Below are positions 54,003-62,647 of a stretch of DNA of 64,000 nt, piece by piece (positions within the stretch are counted from its first letter, which is position 1; each line of letters starts with the position of its first letter). The notes beneath the pieces were generated by a model. That model ran no database searches. It was given only the letters and a program-made list of their open reading frames with translations, and was not told the origin of the DNA. The translations under genes and the position numbers were made by a program. Source of the DNA: Streptomyces parvus (GTDB lineage Bacteria; Actinomycetota; Actinomycetes; Streptomycetales; Streptomycetaceae); assembly GCF_014648875.1 (NCBI RefSeq), contig NZ_BMRY01000004.1, positions 186,001-250,000 of the forward strand, given 5' to 3'.

Positions 54003-54713
54003 TCAGCGCGCGCCGAGCTTGCGGGACGGGGCCGCGCGCTCCGCCTCCCGCTTCCGGGCCGCCCACAGGGTCCGCACATGCGCGAGATGGCGGCGCATGT
54101 GCTCCTCGGCCGCCTCCGCGTCGCCCTCGATCATGATGTCCAGGAGGGCGGTGTGCTCCTGCGCCGAACCCACCAACGACCCTTCCTGGGACAGGTCGGT
54201 GAGTCCGTAGAGCCGGGAGCGCTTGCGCAGGTCCGCCACCGTCTCGACGAGGCGCGCGTTTCCCGCGAGGGCGAGCAGGTCGAGGTGGAAGCGGCGGTCC
54301 GACTCCAGGTAGCCGATCAGGTCGCCCCGTTGCGCGGCGGCCACGATCTCCTCGGCCACCGGGCGCACCGCCTCCAGCTGCTCGCGGGAGGCGGTGCGGG
54401 TCACCCGGCCGATGGTGGGGATCTCGATGAGCGCGCGGATCTCGGTGTACTCGTCCAGGTCGCGCTCGGAGAGCTCGGTGACCCGGAAGCCCTTGTTGCG
54501 CACCGCCTCGACCAGGCCCTCCCGGGCCAGATCCAGCATGGCCTCGCGCACGGGTGTGGCCGAGACGCCGTACTCGGCGGCCAGGGTGGGCGCCGAGTAG
54601 ATCACGCCGGGCTGGAGTTCTCCCGCTATCAGAGCGGCACGGAGGGCGCCCGCCACCTGGTCGCGCAGATGCTCCTGCACCGAGATGAGTTTGCGGGACT
54701 TCAGCTCACTCAT
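54003..54713 (-). CDS. GntR-family regulator, FCD subfamily
   Basis: A 236-residue regulator. The N-terminal winged helix (IAGELQPGVIYSAPTLAAEY then VSATPVREAMLDLAREGLVE) is followed by an all-helical FCD ligand domain with probable metal-ligand residues (SDRRFHLDLLALAGNARLVE and QEHTALLDIMIEGDAEAAEE). FCD regulators sense small carboxylates or amino acids; here hydroxyproline, a pathway intermediate or a Pro-peptide is plausible. It lies between the two operon blocks of the collagen/hydroxyproline island. Its own upstream region carries the CAATGTCAC motif, so it probably autoregulates. Confidence 0.92.
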   Translation of the reverse strand: MSELKSRKLISVQEHLRDQVAGALRAALIAGELQPGVIYSAPTLAAEYGVSATPVREAMLDLAREGLVEAVRNKGFRVTELSERDLDEYTEIRALIEIPTIGRVTRTASREQLEAVRPVAEEIVAAAQRGDLIGYLESDRRFHLDLLALAGNARLVETVADLRKRSRLYGLTDLSQEGSLVGSAQEHTALLDIMIEGDAEAAEEHMRRHLAHVRTLWAARKREAERAAPSRKLGAR

Positions 54714-54740
54714 ACGTTCCCCTTCAGATTTGTCACCGCA

Positions 54741-54760
54741 CTATACAATGTCACGTTGCG
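54741..54760. promoter_or_regulatory. GntR-type operator site 2 (own promoter)
   Basis: CTATACAATGTCACGTTGCG, with the core CAATGTCAC at 54746-54754, about 30 nt before the GntR gene start. It also lies upstream of nothing else in this direction, so it fits autoregulation. Confidence 0.6.
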
Positions 54761-54790
54761 CGGTGCGCGCCCCTCCTCGGCCGCCGGTCG

Positions 54791-56251
54791 TCAGCCGTCC
54801 AGGAGGCGGGCCATCCACTCCTCGACGCCGTCGGCCGTACGGGGCAGCGCTCCGGAGAGGAGTTTCGCACCGTCGGCGGTGATCACGAGGTCGTCCTCGA
54901 TGCGCACGCCCATGCCGCGCAGCTCGGACGGCAGCGTCTCGTCGTCCGGCTGGAGATAGAGCCCGGGTTCGACGGTGAGGACGTGGCCCTCCTCCAGTAC
55001 GCCGTCGAGATAGGTCTCCGCGCGGGCCCGGGCGCAGTCGTGCACGTCGATCCCGAGCATGTGCCCGCTGCTGCACAGCGTGTAGCGGCGGTACAGGCCG
55101 CTGTCGTCGGCGAGCGCCTCCTCGGGCGGGACCGGCAGGACGCCCCAGGCGTGCAGCCCCTCGGCGATGACGCGCATGGCCTCCCGGTGGAAGTCCCGGA
55201 AGCGGGCGCCGGGCCACAGGACGGCGATGGCGGCCTCCTGTGCGGCCAGCACCAGTTCGTAGACGTCGCGTTGGGCCGGTGAGAAGCGGCCCGACAGGGG
55301 GAGGGTGCGGGTGATGTCGGCGGTGTAGAGGGTGTCGGTCTCCACCCCCGCGTCGAGCAGGAGGAGTTGGGACGGCGCGAGCGGGCCGTCGTTGCGGATC
55401 CAGTGCAGGACGCAGGCGTGCGCACCCGCTGCCGCGATGGTCTCGTAGCCCGTGCCGTTGCCCTCGGTCCGCGCGCGCAGATTGAACACGCCCTCGATCC
55501 GGCGTTCGCCGCGGGGGTGGCGCAGGGCGTCGGGCAGGGCGCGCACCACGTCCTCGAACCCCGACGTGGTGTGGTCGACGGCGAGTTGGAGCTGACCCAC
55601 CTCCCACGGGTCCTTGCGCAACCGGAGTTCGGCGAGTGCGGCGTCCAGCTCGGCGTCCCCCGAAGGGGTGTGGGACCGCGCGGGGAGCAGGCCGTCGACC
55701 CGGAGGTCGACGCCGGCGAGCAGGCGGGTCGGCGGCTGCGGACCGGTGAGCAGCCCCGGCAGTTCGTCCAGGTGGGCGCAGCGCAGCCCGGTCAGTGCCG
55801 CCGTCTCGTCCAGGTCGGGCCGGCGGCCGACCCAGAACTCGCCGTAGCGGCGGTCGCGGTAGAACCCGCTGGTGTCGCGGGGGGAACGGGGGCGGATGTG
55901 GAGCACCGCCTCATGGCCCTCGGGGCCCGACGGTTCGAGGACCAGGACGTGGTCGGGCTGCTCCTCGCCGGTCAGTCCGGTCAGCCAGGCGTAGGCGCTG
56001 TGCGGGCGGAAGCGGTGATCGGTGTCGTTCGAGCGGACCTTGAGCGTTCCGGCGGGTATGACCAGCCGCTCGCCCGGGAAGCGCGCCGACAGCCGCTGCC
56101 GCCGGTCGGGCAGCAGGGCGTGGCCGGGTACCCGTGCGTCGGCGGGCAGCGGGGAGGGCGCCCAGCCGGTCGCCATGAAGGCGTCCAGGGCGGCCGGGAC
56201 CGGCAGATCGTGGCTGCCCGTGTGCGGTCGGGCCGGGGGCATGGAGGTCAT
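54791..56251 (-). CDS. M24-family Xaa-Pro aminopeptidase
   Basis: A 486-residue PepP-type metallopeptidase. The N-terminal creatinase-like domain has FRPHSAYAWLTGLTGEEQPD. The pita-bread catalytic domain has the metal ligands Asp in LLLLDAGVETDTLYTADITR, His in CSSGHMLGIDVHDC, Glu in LTVEPGLYLQ and a last Glu in MGVRIEDDLVIT. It removes the N-terminal residue before Pro or hydroxyproline, as needed for collagen-derived peptides. ATG at 56251 follows AAGGAGA. Divergent from the peptide transporter operon, with an operator-like site between them. Confidence 0.93.
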   Translation of the reverse strand: MTSMPPARPHTGSHDLPVPAALDAFMATGWAPSPLPADARVPGHALLPDRRQRLSARFPGERLVIPAGTLKVRSNDTDHRFRPHSAYAWLTGLTGEEQPDHVLVLEPSGPEGHEAVLHIRPRSPRDTSGFYRDRRYGEFWVGRRPDLDETAALTGLRCAHLDELPGLLTGPQPPTRLLAGVDLRVDGLLPARSHTPSGDAELDAALAELRLRKDPWEVGQLQLAVDHTTSGFEDVVRALPDALRHPRGERRIEGVFNLRARTEGNGTGYETIAAAGAHACVLHWIRNDGPLAPSQLLLLDAGVETDTLYTADITRTLPLSGRFSPAQRDVYELVLAAQEAAIAVLWPGARFRDFHREAMRVIAEGLHAWGVLPVPPEEALADDSGLYRRYTLCSSGHMLGIDVHDCARARAETYLDGVLEEGHVLTVEPGLYLQPDDETLPSELRGMGVRIEDDLVITADGAKLLSGALPRTADGVEEWMARLLDG

Positions 56252-56369
56252 GGGTCTCCTTCGGAGGGTGTGCCTGGGAGTGCCGGGGCTGCCGAGGGCG
56301 CCGCGCCGGAGGTCCGAAGCGTCCGGGCTGCGGGACACGTTTCGGTAACGGGGCGTCATACTCCTTGGC

Positions 56370-56388
56370 TGTGCAATTTCACATTACT
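56370..56388. promoter_or_regulatory. GntR-type operator site 3 (peptidase/transporter divergent region)
   Basis: TGTGCAATTTCACATTAC, with the core CAATTTCAC at 56374-56382 (one mismatch to CAATGTCAC). It lies in the 320-bp space between the divergent aminopeptidase and transporter operon, so it could control both. Confidence 0.5.
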
Positions 56389-56570
56389 ATGTTACGGGTC
56401 ACATCGCTTGGATGCGACGCATTTCCCGGCCCGCTCCGCCTCGCGTTCCGCAAGCAGTCGCCCTCCGGGCCGCTCGGCCGCCCGGAGCGCCAAGTCCCGC
56501 CGGACCCACACCCGTTCCGCCGACTCGTCCCGCTGTCGCCGTGCCCCGTTCCCGTACCGAGGAGTGCCCC

Positions 56571-58316
56571 ATGTCCCGTCGCAGCCGTGTGCTGTCCGTA
56601 TCCCTGAGCACCTCGCTGGCCCTGGCCCTGCTGAGTGCCTGCTCCACGCAGGGAGGTGACGACCGCGGGCCGGACACGCGGCAGCCCGGTGTGGCGACCG
56701 GCACCGTCATCGGCGGCACACCGGAGCGGGGCGGCACCCTGACCGTGCTGTCCAACCAGGACTTCGCCCATCTGGACCCGGCCCGCAACTGGGTCATGCC
56801 GACCATGGACTTCGGCACCCGGCTGATCTACCGCACCCTCACGACCTTCCGGGCCGCGCCGGGGAAGCGGGGCAGCGAGGTCGTCCCCGACCTGGCGACC
56901 GACCTCGGCAGATCCTCCGACGGCGGCCGCACCTGGACCTTCACCCTGAAGTCCGGCCTCGTCTACGAGGACGGCACCCCGATCCGCGCCCGCGACATCA
57001 AGTACAACGTCGAGCGCTCCTTCGCCCCGGACCTCGCCGGCGGCCCCGACTACGCCCAGCGCTATCTGGCCGGCACCGAGGGATACGCCGGCCCGCTGGA
57101 CGGCGAGCACCTCGACTCGATCCGCACCCCCGACGACCGGACCATCGTCTTCTCGCTGCGCAGGCCCGTCGCCGAGTTCTCCTCCACGGTCACGCTGCCC
57201 ACCTTCTCTCCCGTGCCCGAGTCCCGGGAGAAGGGCGTCCAGTACGACCTGCGGCCCTTCTCCTCGGGGCCGTACCGCATCGAGAGCTACGCCCGGGGCA
57301 AGAAGCTGGTGCTCGGCCGCAATCCCCACTGGGACGCGGCGACCGACCCGGTGCGCAAGGCGTACCCCGACCGGATCGTGGTGGTCCAGGGCCTCAAGGG
57401 CGGGCAGATAGACGACCGGATCATCGAGAGCGCGGGCGCCGACGCCTCCGCGGTCGAATGGTCCGACCTGCAACCCTCCAGCGTCGCCAAGGTCCTGCCG
57501 AAGCCCGGGATCCGGCAGCGGCTCTCCGCCGAGCGCACCGGCTGCACCGACATGCTCGCGCTGAACACCTCCCGGGCGCCGTTCGACGACCCGAAGCTCC
57601 GTCGGGCGATGCAGTACGCCGTCGACAAGCAGGCCCAGGTCACCGCCAACGGCGGGCCGGCCCTCAACGACATCGCCACCGCCTATCTGCCGCCGTCCCT
57701 CACCGGCGGCCGCGCCGCCGACCCGGTCCACACCGGGCCGGCCACCGGGGACGTGAAGAAGGCCGAGAAGCTCCTCGCCGAGGCGGGCAAGGGCGGCGGG
57801 TTCGACACGACGATCACCGTGTCCACCGGCGACAAGACCCGCGCCGAAGCACTCCAGCAGAGCCTGGCCCGGGTCGGCATACGGCTGCGCATCGAGACCG
57901 TCGACCCCTCCGTCTACTACGACACCATCGGCGACACCGCGAACGCCCCCGACATGGCCATCAGCGGCTGGTGCCCCGACTACCCGTCCGCCGCCACCTT
58001 CCTGCCGTTCGTCTTCGACGGCCGCACCATCAAGGCCAAGGGCAACCAGGGCAACGTCTCCCAGTTCCGCGACAAGGCCGTGGAGCGGCGCATGGACGAG
58101 ATCGCCGCGATGCCCGACGCGACCGCCGCCGCGAAGGCGTGGAACGCGCTCGACCGGGAGATCCAGGCCAAGTCCCCGGCCGTCCCCCTGCTCTGGGAGC
58201 GCAAGCCGCTGCTCGTAGGCGACAACATCGCCGGAGCCTTCGGACACCCCTCCTGGACCGGCCAGTTCGACTTCGCGGTGATCGGCCTGAAGGACCCCTC
58301 CCGGAGCCAGGGCTGA
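56571..58316 (+). CDS. peptide ABC transporter substrate-binding lipoprotein
   Basis: A 581-residue SBP_bac_5 (DppA/OppA) family protein. The lipoprotein signal ends in ALALLSACSTQ. Family features include GTLTVLSNQDFAHLDPARNW, WTFTLKSGLVYEDGTPIRA then DIKYNVERSF, and DMAISGWCPDYPSAATFLPF. ATG at 56571 has GAGGAG upstream. It is the first gene of a five-gene operon with two permeases and two ATPases. Beside collagenase, Xaa-Pro peptidase and hydroxyproline genes, it most likely binds Pro/Hyp-containing oligopeptides. Confidence 0.95.
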   Translation: MSRRSRVLSVSLSTSLALALLSACSTQGGDDRGPDTRQPGVATGTVIGGTPERGGTLTVLSNQDFAHLDPARNWVMPTMDFGTRLIYRTLTTFRAAPGKRGSEVVPDLATDLGRSSDGGRTWTFTLKSGLVYEDGTPIRARDIKYNVERSFAPDLAGGPDYAQRYLAGTEGYAGPLDGEHLDSIRTPDDRTIVFSLRRPVAEFSSTVTLPTFSPVPESREKGVQYDLRPFSSGPYRIESYARGKKLVLGRNPHWDAATDPVRKAYPDRIVVVQGLKGGQIDDRIIESAGADASAVEWSDLQPSSVAKVLPKPGIRQRLSAERTGCTDMLALNTSRAPFDDPKLRRAMQYAVDKQAQVTANGGPALNDIATAYLPPSLTGGRAADPVHTGPATGDVKKAEKLLAEAGKGGGFDTTITVSTGDKTRAEALQQSLARVGIRLRIETVDPSVYYDTIGDTANAPDMAISGWCPDYPSAATFLPFVFDGRTIKAKGNQGNVSQFRDKAVERRMDEIAAMPDATAAAKAWNALDREIQAKSPAVPLLWERKPLLVGDNIAGAFGHPSWTGQFDFAVIGLKDPSRSQG

Positions 58317-58336
58317 AAGGGCGGGGACGCGTTCCC

Positions 58337-59308
58337 ATGAGCATCGCCAACGCCCCGGCCACCGGACCGGGCGACGCCCCCGCCGCCGACGGGCCCGGCA
58401 CCCCGGTCCTGCCCGACGCCCCCTGGCGGACCACCTGGCGCCGCCTGTGGAGCGACCGGGGCAGCCGGACCGCCCTGATCGCCGCCGCCCTGCTGATCCT
58501 GATCGCCCTCACCGCGCCCCTGCTCAGCCGGCTGGGCGGCTGGTCGCCCACCGCCTTCGACGCCGGCGCCATCGACCCCTACCTCGGCGGTCTGCCCCAC
58601 GGCGCCCTCGGCGGCATCAGCGCCGAACACTGGCTCGGCGTCGAACCGGTCACCGGCCGCGACCTGTTCGCCCGCGTCGTCCACGGCGCCCAGGTCTCCC
58701 TGCTCATCGCCTTCGCCGCCACCGCGATCGTGGTCGTCACCGGCACCGCCGCGGGCATCGCCGCCGGCTACTTCGGGGGCCGCGTCGACACCGTACTGAG
58801 CAGGCTGATGGACCTCACCATGTCCTTCCCCTCGCTCATCTTCATGATCGCGATGATGTCGGTGGCCCAGGACGTCAACCGGGTCGTGCTGATGACCGTC
58901 GTCATCGGCGTCTTCGGCTGGCCCGGCATCGCCCGCGTCGTGCGCGCCGAGGCCCTCTCCCTGCGCCACCGCGAATTCGTCGAGGCCGCCCGCGCCTGCG
59001 GCAGCGGACCCTGGCGGATCCTCACCCGCCAGGTGCTGCCCAACATCTCCGGGCCCGTCATCGCGTACACCACACTGCTGATCCCCGGAATGATCAGCAC
59101 CGAGGCCGCGCTCAGCTTCCTCGGGGTGGGCGTGCGCCCGCCCACCCCCTCCTGGGGCCAGATGATCGCCGAGGCCGTCGCCTACTACGAGACGGACCCC
59201 ATGTACTTCATCGTCCCCAGCGTCTTCCTCTTCGTCGCCGTCCTCGCCTTCACGGTCCTCGGCGATGCCCTGCGCGACATCCTCGACCCCCAGGGAGGCC
59301 GGCCGTGA
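58337..59308 (+). CDS. peptide ABC transporter permease (DppC type)
   Basis: A 323-residue permease. An N-terminal helix (TALIAAALLILIALTAPLLS) is followed by a BPD_transp_1 domain with the EAA loop (EFVEAARACGSGPWRILTRQVLPN) that contacts the ATPases. The order DppC before DppB is reversed from the usual. Its stop overlaps the next start (GTGA). Confidence 0.94.
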   Translation: MSIANAPATGPGDAPAADGPGTPVLPDAPWRTTWRRLWSDRGSRTALIAAALLILIALTAPLLSRLGGWSPTAFDAGAIDPYLGGLPHGALGGISAEHWLGVEPVTGRDLFARVVHGAQVSLLIAFAATAIVVVTGTAAGIAAGYFGGRVDTVLSRLMDLTMSFPSLIFMIAMMSVAQDVNRVVLMTVVIGVFGWPGIARVVRAEALSLRHREFVEAARACGSGPWRILTRQVLPNISGPVIAYTTLLIPGMISTEAALSFLGVGVRPPTPSWGQMIAEAVAYYETDPMYFIVPSVFLFVAVLAFTVLGDALRDILDPQGGRP

Positions 59309-60291
59309 TCGCCTACCTGATCCGCAGGTGTCTCGGCGTGGCGGGCGTCCTCCTCGCCATCTGCGCCGTCACCTTCACCATCTTCTACCTGCTGCCCGCC
59401 GACCCCGCCGCGGCGGCCTGCGGCAAGACGTGCAGCCCCGAACGGCTCGCGGAGGTACGCCACTTCATGGGGCTCGACCAGCCCGTGTGGCGCCAGTTCG
59501 GCGACTACCTCGTCGGCATCTTCGCGGGCCGTGAGCTGGGCAGCGGCCCCCATGCGATCCAGTGCGGCTTCCCCTGCCTCGGCTACTCCTACGAGAACGC
59601 CCTGCCGGTGTGGGACCTGCTGATGGACCGGCTGCCCGTCTCCGTGTCGCTGGCCTTCGGCGCCGCCTGCCTGTGGCTGGTGCTCGGACTGGGCGCCGGA
59701 GTGACCGCGGCCCTGCGCAAGGGCGGACTCCTCGACCGCACCCTGATGGTCGGCGCGGTCGCCACCGCCTCGCTGCCCGTCTACTTCACCGCGGTGATGC
59801 TCCTGTACGGCCTGGTCCGGCTGACCGGACTGCTGCCCTACCCCGCCTACGTCGCGCTCACCGACGACCCGTTCGCCTGGGCGGCCAACCTGCTCCTGCC
59901 CTGGGTCGCACTCGCTCTGCTCTACGCCGCCATGTACGCACGCCAGAGCCGGAGTTCGATGATCGAGACGATGGAGCAGCCCTACATCCGGACCGCCCGC
60001 GCCAAGGGCCTGCCCGCCCGGACCGTCGTGGTCAAGCACGGACTGCGCTCCGCGATGACGCCCGTGCTCACGCTCTTCGGCATGGACCTCGGCGCCCTGC
60101 TGGCCGGAGCGGTCATCACCGAGTCCATCTTCGGCATCCCCGGAGTCGGACGGCTTTTCTACGACGCCCTGCAACGCTCCGACCAGCCCGTCGTGCTCGG
60201 TGTCACGCTGCTCGCGGCCTTCTTCATCGTGGCGGCCAACGTCGTCATCGACCTGCTGTACGCCGTCGTCGACCCGAGGGTGAGGAGCTGA
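59305..60291 (+). CDS. peptide ABC transporter permease (DppB type)
   Basis: A 328-residue DppB-type permease: N-terminal helix YLIRRCLGVAGVLLAICAVT, a periplasmic loop with extra Cys residues (CGKTCSPERLAEVRHFMGLD and QCGFPCLGYSYENAL, where a disulfide is possible), and the EAA loop YIRTARAKGLPARTVVVKHG. GTG start inside a GTGA overlap. Partner of the DppC-type permease. Confidence 0.94.
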   Translation: MIAYLIRRCLGVAGVLLAICAVTFTIFYLLPADPAAAACGKTCSPERLAEVRHFMGLDQPVWRQFGDYLVGIFAGRELGSGPHAIQCGFPCLGYSYENALPVWDLLMDRLPVSVSLAFGAACLWLVLGLGAGVTAALRKGGLLDRTLMVGAVATASLPVYFTAVMLLYGLVRLTGLLPYPAYVALTDDPFAWAANLLLPWVALALLYAAMYARQSRSSMIETMEQPYIRTARAKGLPARTVVVKHGLRSAMTPVLTLFGMDLGALLAGAVITESIFGIPGVGRLFYDALQRSDQPVVLGVTLLAAFFIVAANVVIDLLYAVVDPRVRS

Positions 60292-60293
60292 CC

Positions 60294-61385
60294 GTGGAGC
60301 CCACCACCGAACCGGATCAGCTTCTCGAACCGGACCAGCCCCTGCTGCGCGTCCACGATCTGCGGGTCGCCTTCGACACCCCGGCCGGAGCCGTCCAGGC
60401 CGTCGACGGGGTCTCCTTCACCGTGGCGGCCGGCCGCACCCTGGGCCTGGTCGGCGAGTCCGGCTCCGGCAAGTCGGTCACCTCCCTCGCCGTGATGGGC
60501 CTGCACCGCCGGGCCCGGGTGAGCGGATCGATCACCCTCGCCGGAGAGGAGCTCCTCGGCCTGACCGACCGCCGGTTCGGCCGGCTGCGCGGACGCCGGA
60601 TGGCGATGGTCTTCCAGGACCCGCTGTCCGCGCTCCACCCCGCGTACACCGTCGGCGAACAGATCGCGGAGGCCCACCGCCACCACTTCGGCAGCGCCCG
60701 ACGCGTCGCCCGCAGAAGGGCGGTGGACATGCTCGGCGAGGTCGGCATCCCCGAACCGGCCCGCCGGGCGGGGGAGTTCCCGCACCAGTTCTCCGGCGGC
60801 ATGCGCCAGCGCGCCATGATCGCCATGGCCCTGTCCTGCGAACCCGAACTGCTCGTCGCCGACGAACCGACCACCGCGCTCGACGTCACCGTCCAGGCGC
60901 AGATCCTCGAACTGATCGCCCGCCTCCAGCAGGAACGCGGACTGGGCGTCCTGATGATCACGCACGACCTGGGCGTGGTGGCGCGCGTCGCCCACGAGGT
61001 GCTCGTCATGTACGGCGGACGCGGTGCCGAACAGGCCCCGGTGGACGCGCTGTTCAGCAGTCCCGCGCATCCCTACACCCGCGGCCTCCTGGACTCGCTG
61101 CCCCGTCTGGACGACCCCGACGACGCACCGCTGCGCGCCATCCCAGGCTCCCCGCCGTCACCGGCCGAGCCGCGAACCGGCTGCCCCTTCGCACCGCGCT
61201 GCCCCCGCGCGGCCGCCGCCACCGCCCCGGAGCGGGCCCGCTGCGCCGGGGAGAGCCCCCGCCCCCGGGACGTACCCGGCGAGGGGCGGCTCGTCGCCTG
61301 CCACCTTCCCCTGCCGGCCGCCCCGGCCGTCCCGCACCCCGGTCCGCCGGGCATGGCTCCCGTACCGGCCGAGGAGGCCCGATGA
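60294..61385 (+). CDS. peptide ABC transporter ATPase (DppD type)
   Basis: A 363-residue ABC ATPase: Walker A GLVGESGSGKSVTSLAV, Q-loop MVFQDPLSALHPAYT, signature QFSGGMRQRAMIAMALSCEP, Walker B LLVADEPTTALDVTVQAQIL, and H-loop MITHDLGVVA. The C-terminal oligopeptide-type extension has a Cys cluster (TGCPFAPRCPRAAAA) typical of Dpp/Opp ATPases with an iron-sulfur-like motif. GTG follows GAGGAG. Overlaps the next gene by ATGA. Confidence 0.95.
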   Translation: MEPTTEPDQLLEPDQPLLRVHDLRVAFDTPAGAVQAVDGVSFTVAAGRTLGLVGESGSGKSVTSLAVMGLHRRARVSGSITLAGEELLGLTDRRFGRLRGRRMAMVFQDPLSALHPAYTVGEQIAEAHRHHFGSARRVARRRAVDMLGEVGIPEPARRAGEFPHQFSGGMRQRAMIAMALSCEPELLVADEPTTALDVTVQAQILELIARLQQERGLGVLMITHDLGVVARVAHEVLVMYGGRGAEQAPVDALFSSPAHPYTRGLLDSLPRLDDPDDAPLRAIPGSPPSPAEPRTGCPFAPRCPRAAAATAPERARCAGESPRPRDVPGEGRLVACHLPLPAAPAVPHPGPPGMAPVPAEEAR

Positions 61386-62416
61386 GACCCCCGTACTCCA
61401 ACACCTCGGAAATGCCCCCTCGTTCGGCCGGAGACGGCGGTGCGGCGCCCCTGCTGTCCGTACGCGGTCTGGTGAAGACCTTCCCCGGCCGCCGCGTCCT
61501 GGGCCGCGCCGCCGCGCCCGTCCGCGCGGTGGACGGTGTCGATCTGGAGCTCGCCGCGGGGGAGACCCTCGGCCTGGTCGGGGAGTCGGGCTGCGGCAAG
61601 TCCACGACGGGCCGGATGCTGGTCCGGCTGCTCGAACCCACGGCGGGTACCGTCGAGTTCGAGGGCCGCGACATCACCCATCTGTCCCCGCGCGAACTAC
61701 GGCCCACCCGGCGACACCTCCAGATCATCTTCCAGGATCCCCACGCCTCCCTGAACCCGCGGCAGACCGTCGCCCGGATCATCGCCGAACCCCTGCTGGT
61801 GCAGGGGGCCACCGCCCGGGCCGCCCGGGACCGGGTGGCCGAACTGCTCGACCTGGTGGGCCTGGGGGCGGAGCACCTGGACCGGCACCCGTACCAGTTC
61901 TCCGGCGGGCAGGCCCAGCGGATCGGCATCGCCCGCGCCCTGGCGACCGGCCCGCGCCTGATCGTCGCCGACGAGCCGGTCTCCGCCCTCGACGTGTCCG
62001 TACAGGCCCAGGTCGTCAATCTGATGGACCGTCTGGGGGCAGAGCTGGGGCTGTCGTTCCTCTTCATCGCCCACGACCTGTCCGTCGTGAAGCGGGTGTG
62101 CGACCGGGTGGCGGTGATGTACCTGGGGCGCATCGTCGAGATCGGCGACAAGCGCGAGCTGTACGACAGCCCCGCGCACCCCTACACCCGGGCGCTGCTC
62201 TCCGCGGTCCCGCTGCCCGACCCGGCGGCCGAGCGCCGCCGCGAGCGGATCCTCCTCCTCGGCGACCCGCCGAGCCCCGCCGCGCCGCCCAGCGGCTGCG
62301 GCTTCCACCCGCGCTGCCCCAAGGCGCAGGCGGTCTGCCGCACCGAGCGGCCGCTGCTCCGGGTCGTGGGCTCGGGAGCGCGCACGGCCGCCTGCCATTT
62401 CCCCGAGACGGACTGA
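61382..62416 (+). CDS. peptide ABC transporter ATPase (DppF type)
   Basis: A 344-residue second ATPase: Walker [19 protein letters not shown]-loop [15 protein letters not shown], signature [20 protein letters not shown], Walker [21 protein letters not shown], and H-loop [12 protein letters not shown]. The C-terminal oligopeptide extension reads [16 protein letters not shown]. Last gene of the transporter operon, with translational coupling to the DppD-type gene. Confidence 0.95.
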   Translation: MRPPYSNTSEMPPRSAGDGGAAPLLSVRGLVKTFPGRRVLGRAAAPVRAVDGVDLELAAGETLGLVGESGCGKSTTGRMLVRLLEPTAGTVEFEGRDITHLSPRELRPTRRHLQIIFQDPHASLNPRQTVARIIAEPLLVQGATARAARDRVAELLDLVGLGAEHLDRHPYQFSGGQAQRIGIARALATGPRLIVADEPVSALDVSVQAQVVNLMDRLGAELGLSFLFIAHDLSVVKRVCDRVAVMYLGRIVEIGDKRELYDSPAHPYTRALLSAVPLPDPAAERRRERILLLGDPPSPAAPPSGCGFHPRCPKAQAVCRTERPLLRVVGSGARTAACHFPETD

Positions 62417-62480
62417 CCGTTTCCCCGAATCAGACGGAAAGGACCGTGGATTTCCGGCACGGGTCTTCCTTGTGATGTGT

Positions 62481-62506
62481 GACCTGTGCCATTGTACATA
62501 GCACAG
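62481..62506. promoter_or_regulatory. GntR-type operator site 4 (collagenase upstream)
   Basis: GACCTGTGCCATTGTACATAGC, with the core GTGCCATTG at 62486-62494, one mismatch to the complement of CAATGTCAC. It lies about 150 nt before the collagenase start. The ACATAGCAC that follows could be part of the promoter. Confidence 0.5.
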
Positions 62507-62600
62507 GGCGTGGACATGCCAAGTCGGCATCGATCCCGTTCAGTCCGGCCGACAGCACGGCATGACGACATCCCCGAGCCGCGCCCTGTCCATCCCATCG

Positions 62601-62620
62601 GTCACGCAATCCCGCGTGAC
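62601..62620. promoter_or_regulatory. 20-bp dyad in the collagenase leader
   Basis: GTCACGC-N6-GCGTGAC is a perfect inverted repeat 28 nt before the collagenase start codon. It could be a second operator, or an RNA hairpin near the ribosome site. Confidence 0.4.
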
Positions 62621-62647
62621 CCGATCCCTCATGGGAGGAAAACCAAC

